Positions 1 to 8,595 of a DNA stretch of 64,000 nucleotides are shown here, one piece after another. The notes beneath the pieces are model-generated. The model made no database searches. It was not told where the DNA came from and worked only from the letters and a program-made list of their open reading frames with translations. The translations under genes were made by a program, and so were the position numbers. This stretch comes from Sporosarcina sp. P2 (lineage in GTDB: Bacteria > Bacillota > Bacilli > Bacillales_A > Planococcaceae): the NCBI RefSeq assembly GCF_002743255.1, contig NZ_PDYY01000010.1:85051-149050 (forward strand), given 5' to 3'. Position 1 is the stretch's first letter, and each line of letters begins with the position of its first letter.

Positions 1-50
1 TGAAATGATTATTATTTACTCTGTAATTTCAAATCAAGGCAGGTTTTCAT

Positions 51-941
51 ATGAATAAGAAAGCTTTCTATTTAGGATTATTCACCGTTGTCGCATGGGG
101 CTCCAGTTTTGCTGCTATTCGAGTGAGTTTGCTAGGAGGGTATTCTCCTGGACATTTGGTGTTGACACGGTTTATCGTCGCTTCATTAGTATTTATTTTA
201 TATGCATTATGGCCGGGAACGAAAATTCGTCTGCCTGCAAAACAGGATATAGGGAAGATCATGCTACTAGGCTTCGCGGGAATCAGTATTTATCACTTTG
301 GTCTGACATACGGAGAACAAACGGTATCAGCTGGAACGGCTGGTCTGTTTATCGCAACGGTGCCGATTTTCACTTCGATAATCGCAGTGATTTTCCTAAG
401 TGAAAAAATTAGTCAATTAGGTTGGATTGGCATGGCAATCGGATTATCAGGTGTTGCGTTGATAACGATAGGAAGTTCGGAAGGTGCGTTGGAAGTATCG
501 GTAGGCGCGTGGTTCATTATTATTGCGGTTATTTCTACTTCTATATTTTTTGTCTTTCAGAAACCTTTATTCAACCGTTACACTCCTGTCGAGTTGACAG
601 CATACTTCACATGGGCAGGTACCTTACCGTTTTTATATTTCACACCAGGCTTGCTAAATGAAATACAAGGGGCTACGCTTGAAGCCACATTATCAACAAT
701 TTATATGGGGGTTATTCCAGCAACGATTGCCTATGTAACCTGGTCTACTGCGTTGTCGATTGCCGATGCGGGAGCGGTTTCGAGTCTACTCTATATAGAG
801 CCAGTCGTGGCGATATTGGTTGCTTGGGTATGGCTACAAGAACTTCCGAGTGGATTGTCTATGATTGGTGGAGTGATTGCAGTTTTGAGTGTGATTGCTG
901 TTAACTGGGAAGCGATGCGTACGCGTTCAACTTATCAATAA
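51..941 (+). CDS. DMT-superfamily (EamA) transporter
   Basis: A 296-residue, very hydrophobic protein with about ten predicted membrane segments in two homologous halves, the layout of EamA-type drug/metabolite exporters. The first segment carries the AWGSSFAAIRVS-type sequence typical of EamA proteins, and the C-terminal half has the SLLYIEPVVAILVAW pattern seen in the second repeat. Such proteins sit in the cytoplasmic membrane and export small metabolites or amino acids; the substrate cannot be read from sequence. The ATG follows a weak purine-rich GGCAGG. It stands alone and converges on a DUF1540 gene. Family assignment is firm, function open. Confidence 0.88.
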   Translation: MNKKAFYLGLFTVVAWGSSFAAIRVSLLGGYSPGHLVLTRFIVASLVFILYALWPGTKIRLPAKQDIGKIMLLGFAGISIYHFGLTYGEQTVSAGTAGLFIATVPIFTSIIAVIFLSEKISQLGWIGMAIGLSGVALITIGSSEGALEVSVGAWFIIIAVISTSIFFVFQKPLFNRYTPVELTAYFTWAGTLPFLYFTPGLLNEIQGATLEATLSTIYMGVIPATIAYVTWSTALSIADAGAVSSLLYIEPVVAILVAWVWLQELPSGLSMIGGVIAVLSVIAVNWEAMRTRSTYQ

Positions 942-945
942 AAAA

Positions 946-971
946 GCAGCCAAGCATAAAAGCGTGGCTGC
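946..971 (-). terminator. Intrinsic terminator of the DUF1540 gene
   Basis: Ten-base arms (946-955 and 962-971) with one mismatch and a six-base loop. Read on the minus strand the hairpin is followed by a run of T (plus-strand A run 940-945). It ends the leftward DUF1540 transcript and lies just past the stop codon of the rightward transporter. Confidence 0.75.
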
Positions 972-982
972 TGCACGGTGGA

Positions 983-1138
983 TCATCCTTTTGGAATGAA
1001 CGTATTACAATCTGTTTCGGCTGAGTCTTTTGCTTTTCTTCCTTTTCGTGAAATTACTTTGATTTCATCTGCTCCACATTGGTTACCTGATTCCCAAAAA
1101 TGACAATTTGTCACTTCACATAATACGTCTTTTGCCAA
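983..1138 (-). CDS. DUF1540 domain small cysteine-rich protein
   Basis: A 51-residue gene read leftward from a TTG codon preceded by a strong AAAAGGAGGTG ribosome binding site 6 nt away, and followed by its own terminator. The product has four cysteines (C7, C12, C21, C44) in the DUF1540 layout: C-x4-C-H-F-W-x3-GNQC, then an alternating hydrophobic stretch, and a TDCNTF motif near the C-terminus. These small proteins are common in Firmicutes, often in spore formers, and probably bind a metal through the cysteines; the exact role is unknown. It is easily missed because of its size and TTG start. Confidence 0.85.
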   Translation of the reverse strand: MAKDVLCEVTNCHFWESGNQCGADEIKVISRKGRKAKDSAETDCNTFIPKG

Positions 1139-1233
1139 TTGACCCACCTCCTTTTTACTAGCATATCCAGAAACACAGCATACATACTGGAGATGGAGAA
1201 GTAATACAATATGATAATTTTGGAGGAGAGTTT

Positions 1234-2550
1234 ATGGTTACTGTACAAGATATTGCAACGCCACGATTACAGAACTATTTGGAATTCGTGCGTGATCCGA
1301 TTGCTTTTTTTATGCGAGTACAGCCACTTGGTGATGTGATTTCATTGAAGACAGGCATTTCACCGACGTTTGTGGTTAACAGTCCCGAAGCAATTCGAGA
1401 AATCTTGATTCGTCAAGACCAGTCATTTATTAAAGGGCGAACAACGACTGTGTTGCAGAGAACAGTGGGAGAGGGTCTATTGACGACGGAAGGTGAACGG
1501 CATGCGACGCAGAAGAAATATATTCAACCAGCGTTTTATAAAGAGGTGATGGAACGTTATGCCTATTCGATCATTGATGAAACGGAGAAGCTAGTCAAAC
1601 GTCTTGAGCATGAAGAGGAAGTAGATATACATACAGTAATGATGCGTTTGACATTGTCGATCATTACACGAACAATGTTTTCGACAGATGTCTCTGCAGA
1701 GGAGAAAGAACTTGCAGATGCCGTCACAACAACGATTGAGCAAAGCGTCAAAATTTTATTTAGTCCTGTGATGATTCCATCTTCTGTTCCGACTAAAGCC
1801 AACTTGAAACATAAAAAAGCGATACAAACACTTGAGGAAATGATTGACGATGTATTAATCGCTGCAAAAGAACATCCAGAATGGTTTAAAGACTCGTTGC
1901 TTGGCATGATGATGGCGGTTACAGATGAGGCCGGAAACAGGTTGCCTGACAAAGAAGTACGTGATCAGATGATGACGATGTTGCTCGCAGGACATGAAAC
2001 AACGGCAAACTTATTAGGCTGGTTATTTGCTGAAATTGCACGGCTTCCTAAAGTAGAGAAGCGTCTGTTGGATGAATTGAATTCCGCGAACTTGGTAGGT
2101 AACCCATTTAATTGGATGCGAGAATTACCATATACACAGCAAATTATTGAAGAAGGCTTGCGTCTTTATCCGCCTGCTTGGCTAATTTATCGCGAACTTA
2201 ACGAACCGGTCGAGATGTTTGGAAGGTCTTTTAAAAAGGGAAGCACGTTTATGATTTGTCCATATGCGATTCACCGAAATAAAGAGGTGTTCCCTGAACC
2301 CGACACATTTGACCCGGATCGGTTTGCGGCAGGTAATAAGTATGCGCCATTTAGTTATTTCCCATTCGGTGGTGGTTCACGCAGTTGTATCGGTTCTCGA
2401 TTTGCTATGCTAGAAGCGACATTGATCATATCGCTACTTTATAAGAAGTTCATATTCCGCAATATGCGACCACATGCGCCCGTTCCGGAACCATTGATTT
2501 CATTGCGGATCAAAGATGGATGGCCGATGAGGTTAGAGAAGCGCTGTTAA
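1234..2550 (+). CDS. Cytochrome P450
   Basis: A 438-residue soluble P450 monooxygenase. The I-helix oxygen-binding motif AGHETT is near residue 252, the K-helix ExxR motif appears as EGLRLYPP, and the haem loop FGGGSRSCIG carries the thiolate cysteine near residue 385. Length is normal for a class I or class II bacterial P450 without a fused reductase. The start ATG follows GGAGGAG. No ferredoxin or reductase partner is adjacent, although CysJ (10.6 kb) is a diflavin reductase of the type that can feed electrons to P450s. Substrate is unknown; the enzyme resembles fatty-acid or terpenoid hydroxylases only in the general fold. Confidence 0.95.
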   Translation: MVTVQDIATPRLQNYLEFVRDPIAFFMRVQPLGDVISLKTGISPTFVVNSPEAIREILIRQDQSFIKGRTTTVLQRTVGEGLLTTEGERHATQKKYIQPAFYKEVMERYAYSIIDETEKLVKRLEHEEEVDIHTVMMRLTLSIITRTMFSTDVSAEEKELADAVTTTIEQSVKILFSPVMIPSSVPTKANLKHKKAIQTLEEMIDDVLIAAKEHPEWFKDSLLGMMMAVTDEAGNRLPDKEVRDQMMTMLLAGHETTANLLGWLFAEIARLPKVEKRLLDELNSANLVGNPFNWMRELPYTQQIIEEGLRLYPPAWLIYRELNEPVEMFGRSFKKGSTFMICPYAIHRNKEVFPEPDTFDPDRFAAGNKYAPFSYFPFGGGSRSCIGSRFAMLEATLIISLLYKKFIFRNMRPHAPVPEPLISLRIKDGWPMRLEKRC

Positions 2551-2568
2551 CCTACGCAAACTAAAAAA

Positions 2569-2597
2569 ACAGCGATCATCAAGAGGATGATCGCTGT
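2569..2597. terminator. Bidirectional terminator between P450 and ftsH-like genes
   Basis: Perfect 12-bp stem (2569-2580 with 2586-2597) and a 5-base loop, with an A run on the left and a T run on the right, so it can stop both the rightward P450 transcript and the leftward protease transcript. Confidence 0.85.
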
Positions 2598-2604
2598 TTT
2601 GCTA

Positions 2605-4338
2605 TCAGATAAACACTACCGCATCTTTAGGAGTCGACAACTCGACTATGCGTTGTACTTCGTCACCTTCAAGCGTTTCTTCTTTATATAGTGCATTGAC
2701 TAACTCTTCAAATTGATACGCGTGCTCCTTAATGAGCGTTTCCGTCTTTTGCGCAGCTTGATCAAATAGCATTTGCATTTTTTCTTCACGTTCAGCTTTA
2801 TTGAAGATCAAAGAAAATCCTTCTTGGAACAATCCAGTATTCACCATACGCTCAAGAATGTCCTTGGCCTGTTCCACATCGCCTCCAACTCCGATACTGT
2901 GCTCCCCCAAATAGAGACGCTCTGCAATGCCGCCCGCTAAAATCATACTGACTTGATCAAGCAATTCGCTAGCAGTAGATAAATGTAATTCCTTTTGAAT
3001 AGGGGCTACATAACCGAGTGCTTGACCCCTTGGAATAATCGTCGCTTTTCTTACAGAACCTGGCTTTGTAAGAGCAGCGATGATGGCATGTCCGGATTCG
3101 TGAATGGCTACACGACGCTTTGTTTCTTGGTCGCTTAACGTGCGTGCTGTATTTCCAAGGATTGTCCGGTCAATTGCAAAATCTAAATCATGCTTCTCGA
3201 TTAATTTCCGTCCTTCGCGAATGGCCCGGCGGCTGGCTGTTTCGAACAAGCTACTTATTTCTGCGCCAGAAAAACCTGAAGTGCTATCTGCAAGTGTATC
3301 GAGAGACGCGGCCACATTAGGAGCCAACGTTTTGCCGTTTGTATGGATATCGATAATTTCGCGACGTCCTTTTGTATCCGGCAATTGAACATGAAAAGTA
3401 AAGTCGATACGCCCAGGTCGCAAGAATGCATCATCCAGCATATCTTTCCGATTCGTAGCTGCAATGAATAAAACACCGTCATTATCATTACCACCGTCAA
3501 GTTGAACAAGTAGTTCCGTTAACGTCTTTTCAGATTCTTCTCCACCATGTTCTTTTCGTTTTCCAGCCAACGCATCTACTTCGTCTATAAAGATCACAGC
3601 AGGACGTTGTTTGCGTGCAATTTCAAAAAGTGTACGTACTCGTGAAGCTCCAACACCTACAAATAATTCTGTAAAGGCTGCTCCACTAGAAGAATAAAAA
3701 GTAGCTCCTATTTCTTTTGCGATAGCTTGAGCTAGTAATGTTTTACCTGTCCCCGGAGGTCCATAAAGTAAAATACCTTGAGGCAAAGCAATGCCCATTT
3801 CATTTGCCGCTTCAGGGTTTTTGAATATTTCTAACGTCTGTTGGATTTCATCCTTCATTTCTTGAGGGATTCCACCGATATCATCCATTGTGATGTCAGG
3901 TAGGGGAGTCGCCTTTGACGCTTGATGCTTCATAGCTGACGCGCCAATATTGAGCTTACCTTTTTTATGAAGAATGAAAAGTGTCAAAAGAGCTGCCAAT
4001 ACAAGCCCACCAAAAATCCAACCGCCCATCGAACTCTCTGCTTTATATTGATACGTTACATTATATTTCTGTACTAAGTCATCCACTAATGTACTTTGCG
4101 GACGCACCATCGTGCTGTATGTTGTGTTATCTACAATGATGGATAACTTTCCTTTGGCCGTTTCGTTTAATAAGACACCAGCACCTGATTGTTCAGCAAT
4201 CAGTTTTTCCATCTGAGCAAATGAAACTTCTTTTCCTCCAGTGGGTAGTAAATAGTTCCAAGTGACACCTGCTGCAATGGCCGTGACAAAGAGGGCTACG
4301 ACAAAAATCTTTGATGCTAATTTTGAAATAGGCTTCAA
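2605..4338 (-). CDS. FtsH/Yme1-type ATP-dependent membrane metalloprotease (short paralogue)
   Basis: AAA+ protease that extracts and degrades membrane or unfolded proteins. From a TTG at 4338 (GGAG six bases upstream) the product is 577 residues: membrane segment about 11-31, a short extracytoplasmic domain, second membrane segment about 106-125, AAA domain with Walker A GPPGTGKT near 193, Walker B FIDEVD near 250, second-region-of-homology AFLRPGR near 304, then an M41 peptidase domain with zinc motif HESGH near 413 and a downstream Asp in GGDVEQA. The frame stays open for 65 more codons upstream to 4533, but a promoter lies inside that stretch, so the shorter start is preferred. Canonical FtsH is usually about 640 residues and lies near tilS/hpt, so this is probably a second copy. 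Confidence 0.9.
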   Translation of the reverse strand: MKPISKLASKIFVVALFVTAIAAGVTWNYLLPTGGKEVSFAQMEKLIAEQSGAGVLLNETAKGKLSIIVDNTTYSTMVRPQSTLVDDLVQKYNVTYQYKAESSMGGWIFGGLVLAALLTLFILHKKGKLNIGASAMKHQASKATPLPDITMDDIGGIPQEMKDEIQQTLEIFKNPEAANEMGIALPQGILLYGPPGTGKTLLAQAIAKEIGATFYSSSGAAFTELFVGVGASRVRTLFEIARKQRPAVIFIDEVDALAGKRKEHGGEESEKTLTELLVQLDGGNDNDGVLFIAATNRKDMLDDAFLRPGRIDFTFHVQLPDTKGRREIIDIHTNGKTLAPNVAASLDTLADSTSGFSGAEISSLFETASRRAIREGRKLIEKHDLDFAIDRTILGNTARTLSDQETKRRVAIHESGHAIIAALTKPGSVRKATIIPRGQALGYVAPIQKELHLSTASELLDQVSMILAGGIAERLYLGEHSIGVGGDVEQAKDILERMVNTGLFQEGFSLIFNKAEREEKMQMLFDQAAQKTETLIKEHAYQFEELVNALYKEETLEGDEVQRIVELSTPKDAVVFI

Positions 4339-4371
4339 GTTCAGCTCCAGCTCCTTTAGTGAATTACCTAA

Positions 4372-4400
4372 ATTATACGTAAAAGTAGTAGTTTTGTATA
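4372..4400 (-). promoter_or_regulatory. SigA-type promoter of the FtsH-like gene
   Basis: Minus strand: -10 TATAAT (4372-4377), 17-base spacer, -35 TATACA (4395-4400). Transcription would begin near 4365, downstream of the longest possible start codon, which supports the TTG start at 4338. Confidence 0.6.
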
Positions 4401-4535
4401 GTGTGTAAACAGAAAAAATAGTTACAAATTCAAGAACTTGTGAGGAAATACCTAAAGAGACACAAGCGAATGAAGTAAGTGGCAGTACTACACCCCGAAG
4501 CCGACTTCTCACTACCTTCAAAAAGATAACCAACT

Positions 4536-4587
4536 AAAAAAAGCCCCTACTCGAAATCGTATATACCACGACCTCCAGTGAGGGCTT
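4536..4587 (-). terminator. Probable terminator of the DUF2157/GDYXXLXY operon
   Basis: Long imperfect hairpin; arms 4541-4551 and 4577-4587 pair with two mismatches, and on the minus strand a T run follows (plus-strand A run at 4535-4542). It follows the leftward gene that ends at 4609. Confidence 0.5.
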
Positions 4588-4608
4588 CCGCTACTCCAAT
4601 AAAGTGAC

Positions 4609-5148
4609 CTATTTAGGCCGTACATCTTCTAATACAGCAAAACCATCACGAACTTTTATATCTGCAAGCAATTGACCTTTGCGTGACAAATCTTCTAACT
4701 GCATACCCGTATTTTCAGCTACATAGAAACGATCAGGAAGGAAGTTTGCAAAATACATTTGATTTTCATCGATATTGTGTTCACCGTAGTAATACATATC
4801 ACCTTTTAAAAAAAGGCCATCGCTTGGTTTCTTATGTGTAACGGTCTTTAACCCATATACATCTCCTTCTTCTTGTTCTAAAACTGCATATACTGTCAGT
4901 CTTCCAGTATCATGTTTGGAGAATTCTTTAATGAGCGCAGGGTCAAGACTTTCTTTGGAGAATTCTTCAATCGCAAATTGAAGACTAACATAATCACCAT
5001 AAAGAATATCGCGCGGGTCGACAGGTACTGTTTCCAATGTGATGGTTTTACCTGTTTTCACTGTGTATAAAGGTTTCCAAGTCATCGCTAACAGGAGGAT
5101 GATTGGGACGATTAAGGCAATAAGAAATAGATTCCGTTTATTCTTCAT
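4609..5148 (-). CDS. GDYXXLXY domain membrane-anchored protein
   Basis: A 179-residue protein with one N-terminal membrane segment (about residues 8-27) and an extracytoplasmic domain. The defining motif appears as DPRDILYGDYVSLQF near residue 45. These proteins are regularly encoded next to a DUF2157 membrane protein, as here, where the two genes overlap by 11 bases and DUF2157 comes first. Molecular function is not known; the pairing suggests a two-protein membrane complex. The terminator at 4536-4587 closes the operon. Confidence 0.88.
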   Translation of the reverse strand: MKNKRNLFLIALIVPIILLLAMTWKPLYTVKTGKTITLETVPVDPRDILYGDYVSLQFAIEEFSKESLDPALIKEFSKHDTGRLTVYAVLEQEEGDVYGLKTVTHKKPSDGLFLKGDMYYYGEHNIDENQMYFANFLPDRFYVAENTGMQLEDLSRKGQLLADIKVRDGFAVLEDVRPK

Positions 5149-6220
5149 GACGTTTCACCGTCTCTCGTCGTGATTTTTCAAACCAGAATCCAAAGCCGAT
5201 CAACAGCAAACCACCTATGATGAAAAATAATGACTTTGGCATGAAGTCATATGTGATATCCGTGTAATAACGGTAGATTAACGCACATGTGATCAAGATG
5301 GCTGGTAAGCTGTCTTTCTTCAGAAGATAAATCAATAAGATAACGAATATAGCGGTGAAGATATAAGGTATAGAATCACCAAATCGTACATCATCCCATA
5401 TGAATGGGAACGTTAGCATCATGCCCGTGATTCCAAATAATACGGAACCCGTCCAAGACGACTCTGTACGATACTGTTTTAAAGGTGCGAGTGCAAGAAA
5501 TACACCTAATACAAAGACAATCAAGACGGAAATCCATTCCTCAACATGGAAGAATTCTAGCATATTGACGATAAAAGCTACACTAAGCAATACATTCATA
5601 ACAAACAACGCACTTTTTCTTCTGAATCGCGTTTCATTCATCCAGAACAGTAGAGGAATCAATAGAAGTAGCCAAAAAGGACCGAAGCTTCCAACTTCAT
5701 ACGTTGTGAAAGCACTAAAGCTGTAAATAATAAAAAATGCACTAGCAAATACAGCGAGCAATTGATCTTTTACATAATAGGCAAGTGGCAGGATTCCGAT
5801 CCCCCATAATAGGAAATCTGTATACACCGTATGTTGTAAATGAAAGCTCTGACCAATTAGGAATATTCCAGCTCCAAAAATGGCAGCCCCTATATAATAC
5901 ATACTGCGAGACGTTTTTTCGTAATTGCTTTCAAGCTTGTATCCTGCGAAGTATGCCAAGACCATGCCGACGATGATTAATCCGAGCTTAAAGAATGGCG
6001 TTAGTAAAGCCCAGTTACCTGCGATAAAACTCAGTATTCCTATCCCCACTAATATAGCCCCGAAAGCCAGCAAGATTCTCACGAAATTAGTGCCACCTTT
6101 AGATTCATATAGCGAGAGCATTTCGTTGGCATCTACTTCTTTCATTTTGCCTTGCTGTTGTAGAAAAGAAAACTCTTGTTGCAAGAAAGTCAATTGTTGC
6201 TTACTGACCTTTCTTTTCAT
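5138..6220 (-). CDS. DUF2157 polytopic membrane protein
   Basis: A 360-residue protein with a short charged N-terminus (about 60 residues, the DUF2157 region, rich in Gln and Lys) followed by roughly ten membrane segments. It is the first gene of a two-gene leftward operon and overlaps the GDYXXLXY gene by 11 bases, consistent with translational coupling. The start has a good AGGAGGG-type ribosome binding site. No enzymatic motif is visible. Family members are thought to be membrane proteins of unknown role; nothing in this neighbourhood points to a pathway. Confidence 0.85.
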   Translation of the reverse strand: MKRKVSKQQLTFLQQEFSFLQQQGKMKEVDANEMLSLYESKGGTNFVRILLAFGAILVGIGILSFIAGNWALLTPFFKLGLIIVGMVLAYFAGYKLESNYEKTSRSMYYIGAAIFGAGIFLIGQSFHLQHTVYTDFLLWGIGILPLAYYVKDQLLAVFASAFFIIYSFSAFTTYEVGSFGPFWLLLLIPLLFWMNETRFRRKSALFVMNVLLSVAFIVNMLEFFHVEEWISVLIVFVLGVFLALAPLKQYRTESSWTGSVLFGITGMMLTFPFIWDDVRFGDSIPYIFTAIFVILLIYLLKKDSLPAILITCALIYRYYTDITYDFMPKSLFFIIGGLLLIGFGFWFEKSRRETVKRHEE

Positions 6221-6397
6221 ACTAAATCCCTCCTTTCATAATAGTTACTAAGTGGACTAATAAACACATTATATGTTACAGAATATCAGGAATGAAAAGG
6301 TTCTCACAGAAATTATCTAGTTAAATATAGTATCTCGTATATTTTCTAAAAACACAATAAATACTAGAAAGATACATATTTATCCTTTAATTGCCTA

Positions 6398-6425
6398 TTG
6401 ACATTCATTTGAGAACGATTATCAT
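6398..6425 (+). promoter_or_regulatory. SigA-type promoter of efeOBU
   Basis: -35 TTGACA (6398-6403), 16-base spacer, -10 TATCAT (6420-6425). The Fur box lies across the spacer and -10, so bound Fur would block RNA polymerase. Confidence 0.75.
6410..6424 (+). promoter_or_regulatory. Fur box
   Basis: The 15-mer TGAGAACGATTATCA matches the 7-1-7 Fur consensus TGATAATNATTATCA at 12 of 14 defined positions. Its position over the efeO promoter predicts iron-dependent repression of the operon. Confidence 0.8.
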
Positions 6426-6464
6426 TGAAAACATAAAATTAAACTGTGGGAAGTAGGAAGAAAT

Positions 6465-7313
6465 ATGAAACAAACACTAGTAACAGCTTTCGCTTTAACA
6501 ACAGGAATTCTACTATCAGGTTGCGGGGCAGCTGAAGAATCTGTCGAAAAAACGCCAGTAGCGACTGAAGAAGTCGACTTAACTGCTGAAACTGATGCAT
6601 ATAAAGAATTTGCGCTTGAACAAATGGATGAATTCGTTATAAACACAGAAAAATTTGTCACGGCTGTTAAGGCGGGTGATTTAGAAGAAGCAAAGAAAAT
6701 CTATCCTGTAGCTAGAATGTATTTTGAACGCTCTGAACCAATTGCGGAAAGTTTCGGAGACTTGGATCCACGAATCGATGCACGTCTGGCAGATGTTCAA
6801 GAACAGGGTCAGGGAGAAGAGGAATGGTCTGGCTATCATAAAATTGAGTACGGTCTATGGGTGGAAAATACAATTGAAGGATACGAAGATGTTGCCGACC
6901 AATTGCTTAAGGATGCAAAAGAACTGCGTGCACGTGTAGAAACAGTTGAAGTATCGCCTGATTTAATGATCACTGGAGCAGTCGATTTACTGAATGAAGT
7001 TTCTACTTCTAAAATAACTGGTGAAGAAGAAATTTATTCTCACACCGATCTATATGACTTTAAAGCAAATATTGAAGGTGCAGAAAAAATCTATGAAATT
7101 CTTAAGGATAAGATGGCAGCGAAAGATCAGCAACTAGTCGATGAACTCGAAACTAAATTCCAAACCATTAATAGTCTACTTGCCGAATATGAAGATGAAA
7201 ATGGCGGCTATATATCCTATGAAGAATTAACAAAGGAAGATACAAAATCGCTATCAGAAGCGGTAAATCAATTAGGTGAACCATTAAGTATGATGGGCAT
7301 CGTAACGGAGTGA
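6465..7313 (+). CDS. efeO: EfeO, imelysin-domain iron-binding lipoprotein
   Basis: A 282-residue exported lipoprotein: signal peptide with lipobox LLSGC (Cys about residue 19), a short acidic linker, then an imelysin (M75) domain. The metal-site motif GYHKIEYGLW (HxxE near residue 125) is intact. EfeO captures iron outside the membrane and works with the peroxidase EfeB and permease EfeU. It is the first gene of the operon, five bases before efeB, and sits behind a Fur-box promoter. There is no N-terminal cupredoxin domain, as in the short Gram-positive EfeO/EfeM type. Confidence 0.93.
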   Translation: MKQTLVTAFALTTGILLSGCGAAEESVEKTPVATEEVDLTAETDAYKEFALEQMDEFVINTEKFVTAVKAGDLEEAKKIYPVARMYFERSEPIAESFGDLDPRIDARLADVQEQGQGEEEWSGYHKIEYGLWVENTIEGYEDVADQLLKDAKELRARVETVEVSPDLMITGAVDLLNEVSTSKITGEEEIYSHTDLYDFKANIEGAEKIYEILKDKMAAKDQQLVDELETKFQTINSLLAEYEDENGGYISYEELTKEDTKSLSEAVNQLGEPLSMMGIVTE

Positions 7314-7317
7314 TTTT

Positions 7318-8595
7318 ATGACGGACCGAACTGAAGAAAGATTCTATGAAAAGAAAATTTCACGTCGTCAAATGTTGAAATATACAGGTGCAGGTGCTGC
7401 TGGTGTTGCGATCGGAGCATCGGGTCTTGGCGGTGTTTTCAAAGTGTTTGGAATGGCTGAGGAGGAAGATAATCCACGCTCGAAGAATAAGATTAATTTT
7501 TATGGAAAGCACCAATCCGGAATCGCGACTGAATGCCAAAGTTACATATATTTTGCTTCGTTACATGTCTTGGTGAATTCACAACAGGAATTGATGGATC
7601 TTTTTAAAATGTGGACTCCCATTGCTGTACGCCTGATGAATGGCGAACAGATTGATGGTCAGACCTCCAATATGCTCATTCCATCAAAAGATACGGGGGA
7701 AGTAGTCGGGTTAGATGCTTCAAATTTAACATTGACGTTTGGTGTTGGTCCGTCACTATTTGAAAAAGAGTCACTAGGTTTAGCGTCAAAAAAGCCTGCT
7801 GAACTGAAAGATTTACCTCACTTCCCGAAAGATCAACTAGATCCTGCATATACAGGAGGAGATATTTGTATTCAAGCATGTGCAGATGACCCGCAAGTTG
7901 CATTTCATGCTGTTCGAAACTTAGTACGTGCAGCTTCAGGAAAAGTATCATTGAAATGGACACAGGCAGGCTTTAATTCTTACCCAATGAAGGGGAAGAA
8001 AAAAGAGACGCCAAGAAACTTATTTGCGTTTAAAGATGGTTCTGTCAATCCGAATGGATCCAGAGAATCCGAAATGAATGAAGTTGCTTGGGTTGATGCC
8101 GGTCAATCAAAAGATTGGATGACCAATGGCACGTACATGGCTGTCCGTCGAGTGCAGATGCATTTGGAAACATGGGACAGAACAGCACTGCAGGAACAAG
8201 AAGCGACATTTGGCCGCCATCGTGATACGGGGGCGCCATTAGGTAAAGAAAAAGAGATGGACGAAGTAGACTTGGATGAAAAGGATACAAACGGTGCGTA
8301 TATTATTTCTGAAAATTCTCATGTTCGACTGGCTAAAAAGACCAAACAGAAGATCTATCGTCGTTCATTCTCTTATAGTTCCGGTGTCATGGATTCAACA
8401 GGTACATTCGATGCGGGTTTATTGTTTATTTCGTTCCAAAAAGATCCTGAACAATTTATTGCAATCCAAAACAGTTTTGGTCGTAAAGATAAATTAAATG
8501 AATATATTACTCATCGCGGCAGTGCGTTATTCGCCTGCTTCCCTGGGATCCAAAAGGGAGGCTTTATCGGTGACTCACTCTTCTCGATTATATAG
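7318..8595 (+). CDS. efeB: EfeB, Tat-exported Dyp-type haem peroxidase
   Basis: A 425-residue Dyp-type peroxidase with a twin-arginine signal (SRRQMLK near residue 15, followed by a glycine/alanine-rich hydrophobic stretch), so it should be exported folded with haem by the Tat system. The family GxxDG motif appears as FKDGSVNP near residue 240, with the conserved region GRHRDTGAPLG near 300. In EfeUOB systems EfeB is thought to oxidise ferrous iron before import. It is in the middle of the operon and its 3' end overlaps efeU by 26 bases. No tat genes are in the window. Confidence 0.93.
   Translation: MTDRTEERFYEKKISRRQMLKYTGAGAAGVAIGASGLGGVFKVFGMAEEEDNPRSKNKINFYGKHQSGIATECQSYIYFASLHVLVNSQQELMDLFKMWTPIAVRLMNGEQIDGQTSNMLIPSKDTGEVVGLDASNLTLTFGVGPSLFEKESLGLASKKPAELKDLPHFPKDQLDPAYTGGDICIQACADDPQVAFHAVRNLVRAASGKVSLKWTQAGFNSYPMKGKKKETPRNLFAFKDGSVNPNGSRESEMNEVAWVDAGQSKDWMTNGTYMAVRRVQMHLETWDRTALQEQEATFGRHRDTGAPLGKEKEMDEVDLDEKDTNGAYIISENSHVRLAKKTKQKIYRRSFSYSSGVMDSTGTFDAGLLFISFQKDPEQFIAIQNSFGRKDKLNEYITHRGSALFACFPGIQKGGFIGDSLFSII

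Noticed and set aside
4339..4533. N-terminal 65-residue extension of the FtsH-like protease
   Set aside because: No SD at the first codon, and a consensus promoter lies inside; an unlikely extra hydrophobic segment would precede the true first membrane helix.
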